Origin: JBNLBT01 sp050303435
Lineage (GTDB): Bacteria > Pseudomonadota > Gammaproteobacteria > Xanthomonadales > Marinicellaceae
Assembly (NCBI GenBank): GCA_050303435.1
Contig: JBNLBT010000011.1
Coordinates: 1 to 54,622 of the forward strand
Length of the DNA stretch: 54,622 bases
Direction of reading: 5' to 3'
The translations under genes and the position numbers were made by a program. Below are positions 53,607-54,622 of this stretch, piece by piece; the stretch's first letter is position 1, and each line of letters begins with the position of its first letter. The notes under the pieces were generated by a model. The model was not told the DNA's origin. It ran no database searches and saw only the letters and a program-made list of their open reading frames with translations.

Positions 53607-54622
53607 TCATTGTCGTTGATTCAACATGATGAGCGGCACTACAAATTCAAAACTGTTTTTGAAGATCGGCGGTTCGGCGCCGGCTTCCACGGCGCCGATG
53701 TCGACGCGGGCGTTGCGGATGCGGTCCTGGCCAGCGAAATCGTGCGTGCCGTGGTCCCAGGCCAGATGAAACGGCGTTGGGAACGGGATGATGGCCGGCA
53801 TGCTGAGCCCGGCTTCGATCAGCGGCGAGGGGAACAGTGGGGTGAAATTGAACAGATCGGGGTGCAGGTTGGGTGGCAGGGACTGATTGCCGCCGCTGAA
53901 ATCCATGACGCCCACCGGGTTCTGGTAATTGTTGTTGTACACGTGGTGTGTGCCGGCCGTGCTGAAGAAAAGATCGGGCAGTGTGTTGGTCCAGAACAGA
54001 TTGTTGGCGACAAAGGATCGCGCCACCTGGCTTTGATTTTCATTCAGGTTCAATTGCAACCCGGAGGTTGTGCTGGCACCGGGCGTTGCGATTTCGTGCA
54101 GGTTCATTGTCAGGGTGTTGTTGATGAAGTACACGCCGAGGTCGCTGGCCGACAAACTGATGCGCGCCGCGCCATGGCCGTTGCGCGAGGTGTTGCCAAA
54201 GAACACCGAATTGCGCACCGTGATTTCATCGCCTCCGCTGATTTGCAGGGCCGCGCCGTTGTCGGCTTCATTGCCGGCAAACAGCAGCCGTTCAATCAGG
54301 ATTTCACCGGCGCAGTTGGATGGGCAGTTGATCTGAATGCCGCCGCTGTTGCCGTCGTTGGACAGGCCGGAGACCACGCTGAACTGTCGCAAAGTGAGTT
54401 TGGATGTGAAGGGCACCGTCGGCGTGTTGATGGTCAGAATCCGCCGCGCGCTTTCCCCGGTGAGCACGGTGTCCATGGCCGAAGTGGATTGCTTCAGACA
54501 GGGAAAGTTGGCGATGCCGAACCAGCCGCCGGAAATGTCCAGATCGCGGTCTTCCATCGGCGTGTAGCTGAAGGGCGTGGCCGGTGCAATGAAGTCGCCG
54601 TTGCGTATCTGAATGCGGTCGT
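53607..54622 (-). CDS. Exported beta-helix protein, 5'-truncated by the window edge
   Basis: The frame stays open to the right edge, so the start lies outside; at least 338 residues are in the window. Upstream of the internal Met, RIQIRNGDFIAPATPFSYTP belongs to the same frame. LDISGGWFGIANF resembles IVGGYVNG and IIGGFANC of the other beta-helix proteins here. Beta-helix rungs follow (SGGIQINCPSNCAGEILIE, GAALQISGGDEITVRNSVFF, GVYFINNTLT). It ends RVDIGAVEAGAEPPIFKNSFEF plus a 12-residue tail. IFKNSFE is a variant of the IFxxxFD tag, here not at the very end. It is read convergent to the FG-GAP gene. Confidence 0.75.
   Translation of the reverse strand, partial: DRIQIRNGDFIAPATPFSYTPMEDRDLDISGGWFGIANFPCLKQSTSAMDTVLTGESARRILTINTPTVPFTSKLTLRQFSVVSGLSNDGNSGGIQINCPSNCAGEILIERLLFAGNEADNGAALQISGGDEITVRNSVFFGNTSRNGHGAARISLSASDLGVYFINNTLTMNLHEIATPGASTTSGLQLNLNENQSQVARSFVANNLFWTNTLPDLFFSTAGTHHVYNNNYQNPVGVMDFSGGNQSLPPNLHPDLFNFTPLFPSPLIEAGLSMPAIIPFPTPFHLAWDHGTHDFAGQDRIRNARVDIGAVEAGAEPPIFKNSFEFVVPLIMLNQRQ

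Overview
The window is a GC-rich, gene-dense chromosomal segment of a Gram-negative bacterium, most likely a gammaproteobacterium of the Lysobacterales (Xanthomonadales) type. This rests on a spoT-ridA-recG run, rapA, an rph-rdgB-hemW operon, a fused coaBC, an ECF43-like sigma factor next to a Ser/Thr kinase, and many Sec-exported proteins with C-terminal IPTL-like or PVNxW tails. The genus is not determined. No tRNA, rRNA, CRISPR array, transposase or phage gene was seen.

Layout. 1-7074: spoT (5' end outside the window), ridA, recG and rapA on the + strand. 7200-8455: a small exported protein and a ThuA-like exported protein. 8546-11031: rph-rdgB-hemW on the minus strand. 11273-18159: a small exported protein, a beta-helix protein with five Cys-rich InlB-like repeats, and a minus-strand kinase/ECF sigma pair. 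18300-23300: a more AT-rich stretch with a pentapeptide-like membrane protein, an IPTL-tailed protein with an overlapping partner, and a CPBP intramembrane protease. 23301-31334: three large co-directional genes, namely a pentapeptide-repeat/LRR exported protein, a 1094-residue orphan with hydrophobic core segments, and a pentapeptide/beta-helix/Gly-rich exported protein. 31456-34746: small exported proteins and an Sm-like hypothetical. 34816-36311: yicC-gmk. 36322-40178: isoaspartyl peptidase and an M1 aminopeptidase lipoprotein on the minus strand. 40298-45382: a compact pantothenate/CoA operon (panG-like, panB, panC, coaBC, coaX, panD and a zinc-ribbon gene). 45604-54622: exported propeller, beta-helix, esterase and FG-GAP proteins, an acetylpolyamine deacetylase, and a beta-helix gene cut by the right edge.

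How the genes work together. The housekeeping blocks cover the stringent response, reactive-enamine detoxification, fork rescue, RNA polymerase recycling, nucleotide sanitation and CoA synthesis from 2-oxoisovalerate and aspartate. The rest is dominated by cell-surface or secreted proteins. These carry two kinds of C-terminal end: (a) a Pro motif, a hydrophobic segment and basic residues, as in exosortase/rhombosortase substrates; and (b) a soluble terminal tag of the form D-V-I-F-x-x-x-F-D, found on an otherwise unrelated set of proteins (ThuA-like and beta-helix).

The best candidates for something undescribed are the 23.3-31.3 kb three-gene cassette, the D-V-I-F-x-x-x-F-D tag, the pairing of a CPBP protease with IPTL-tailed proteins, and the strongly structured leader before the beta-helix gene at 48139.
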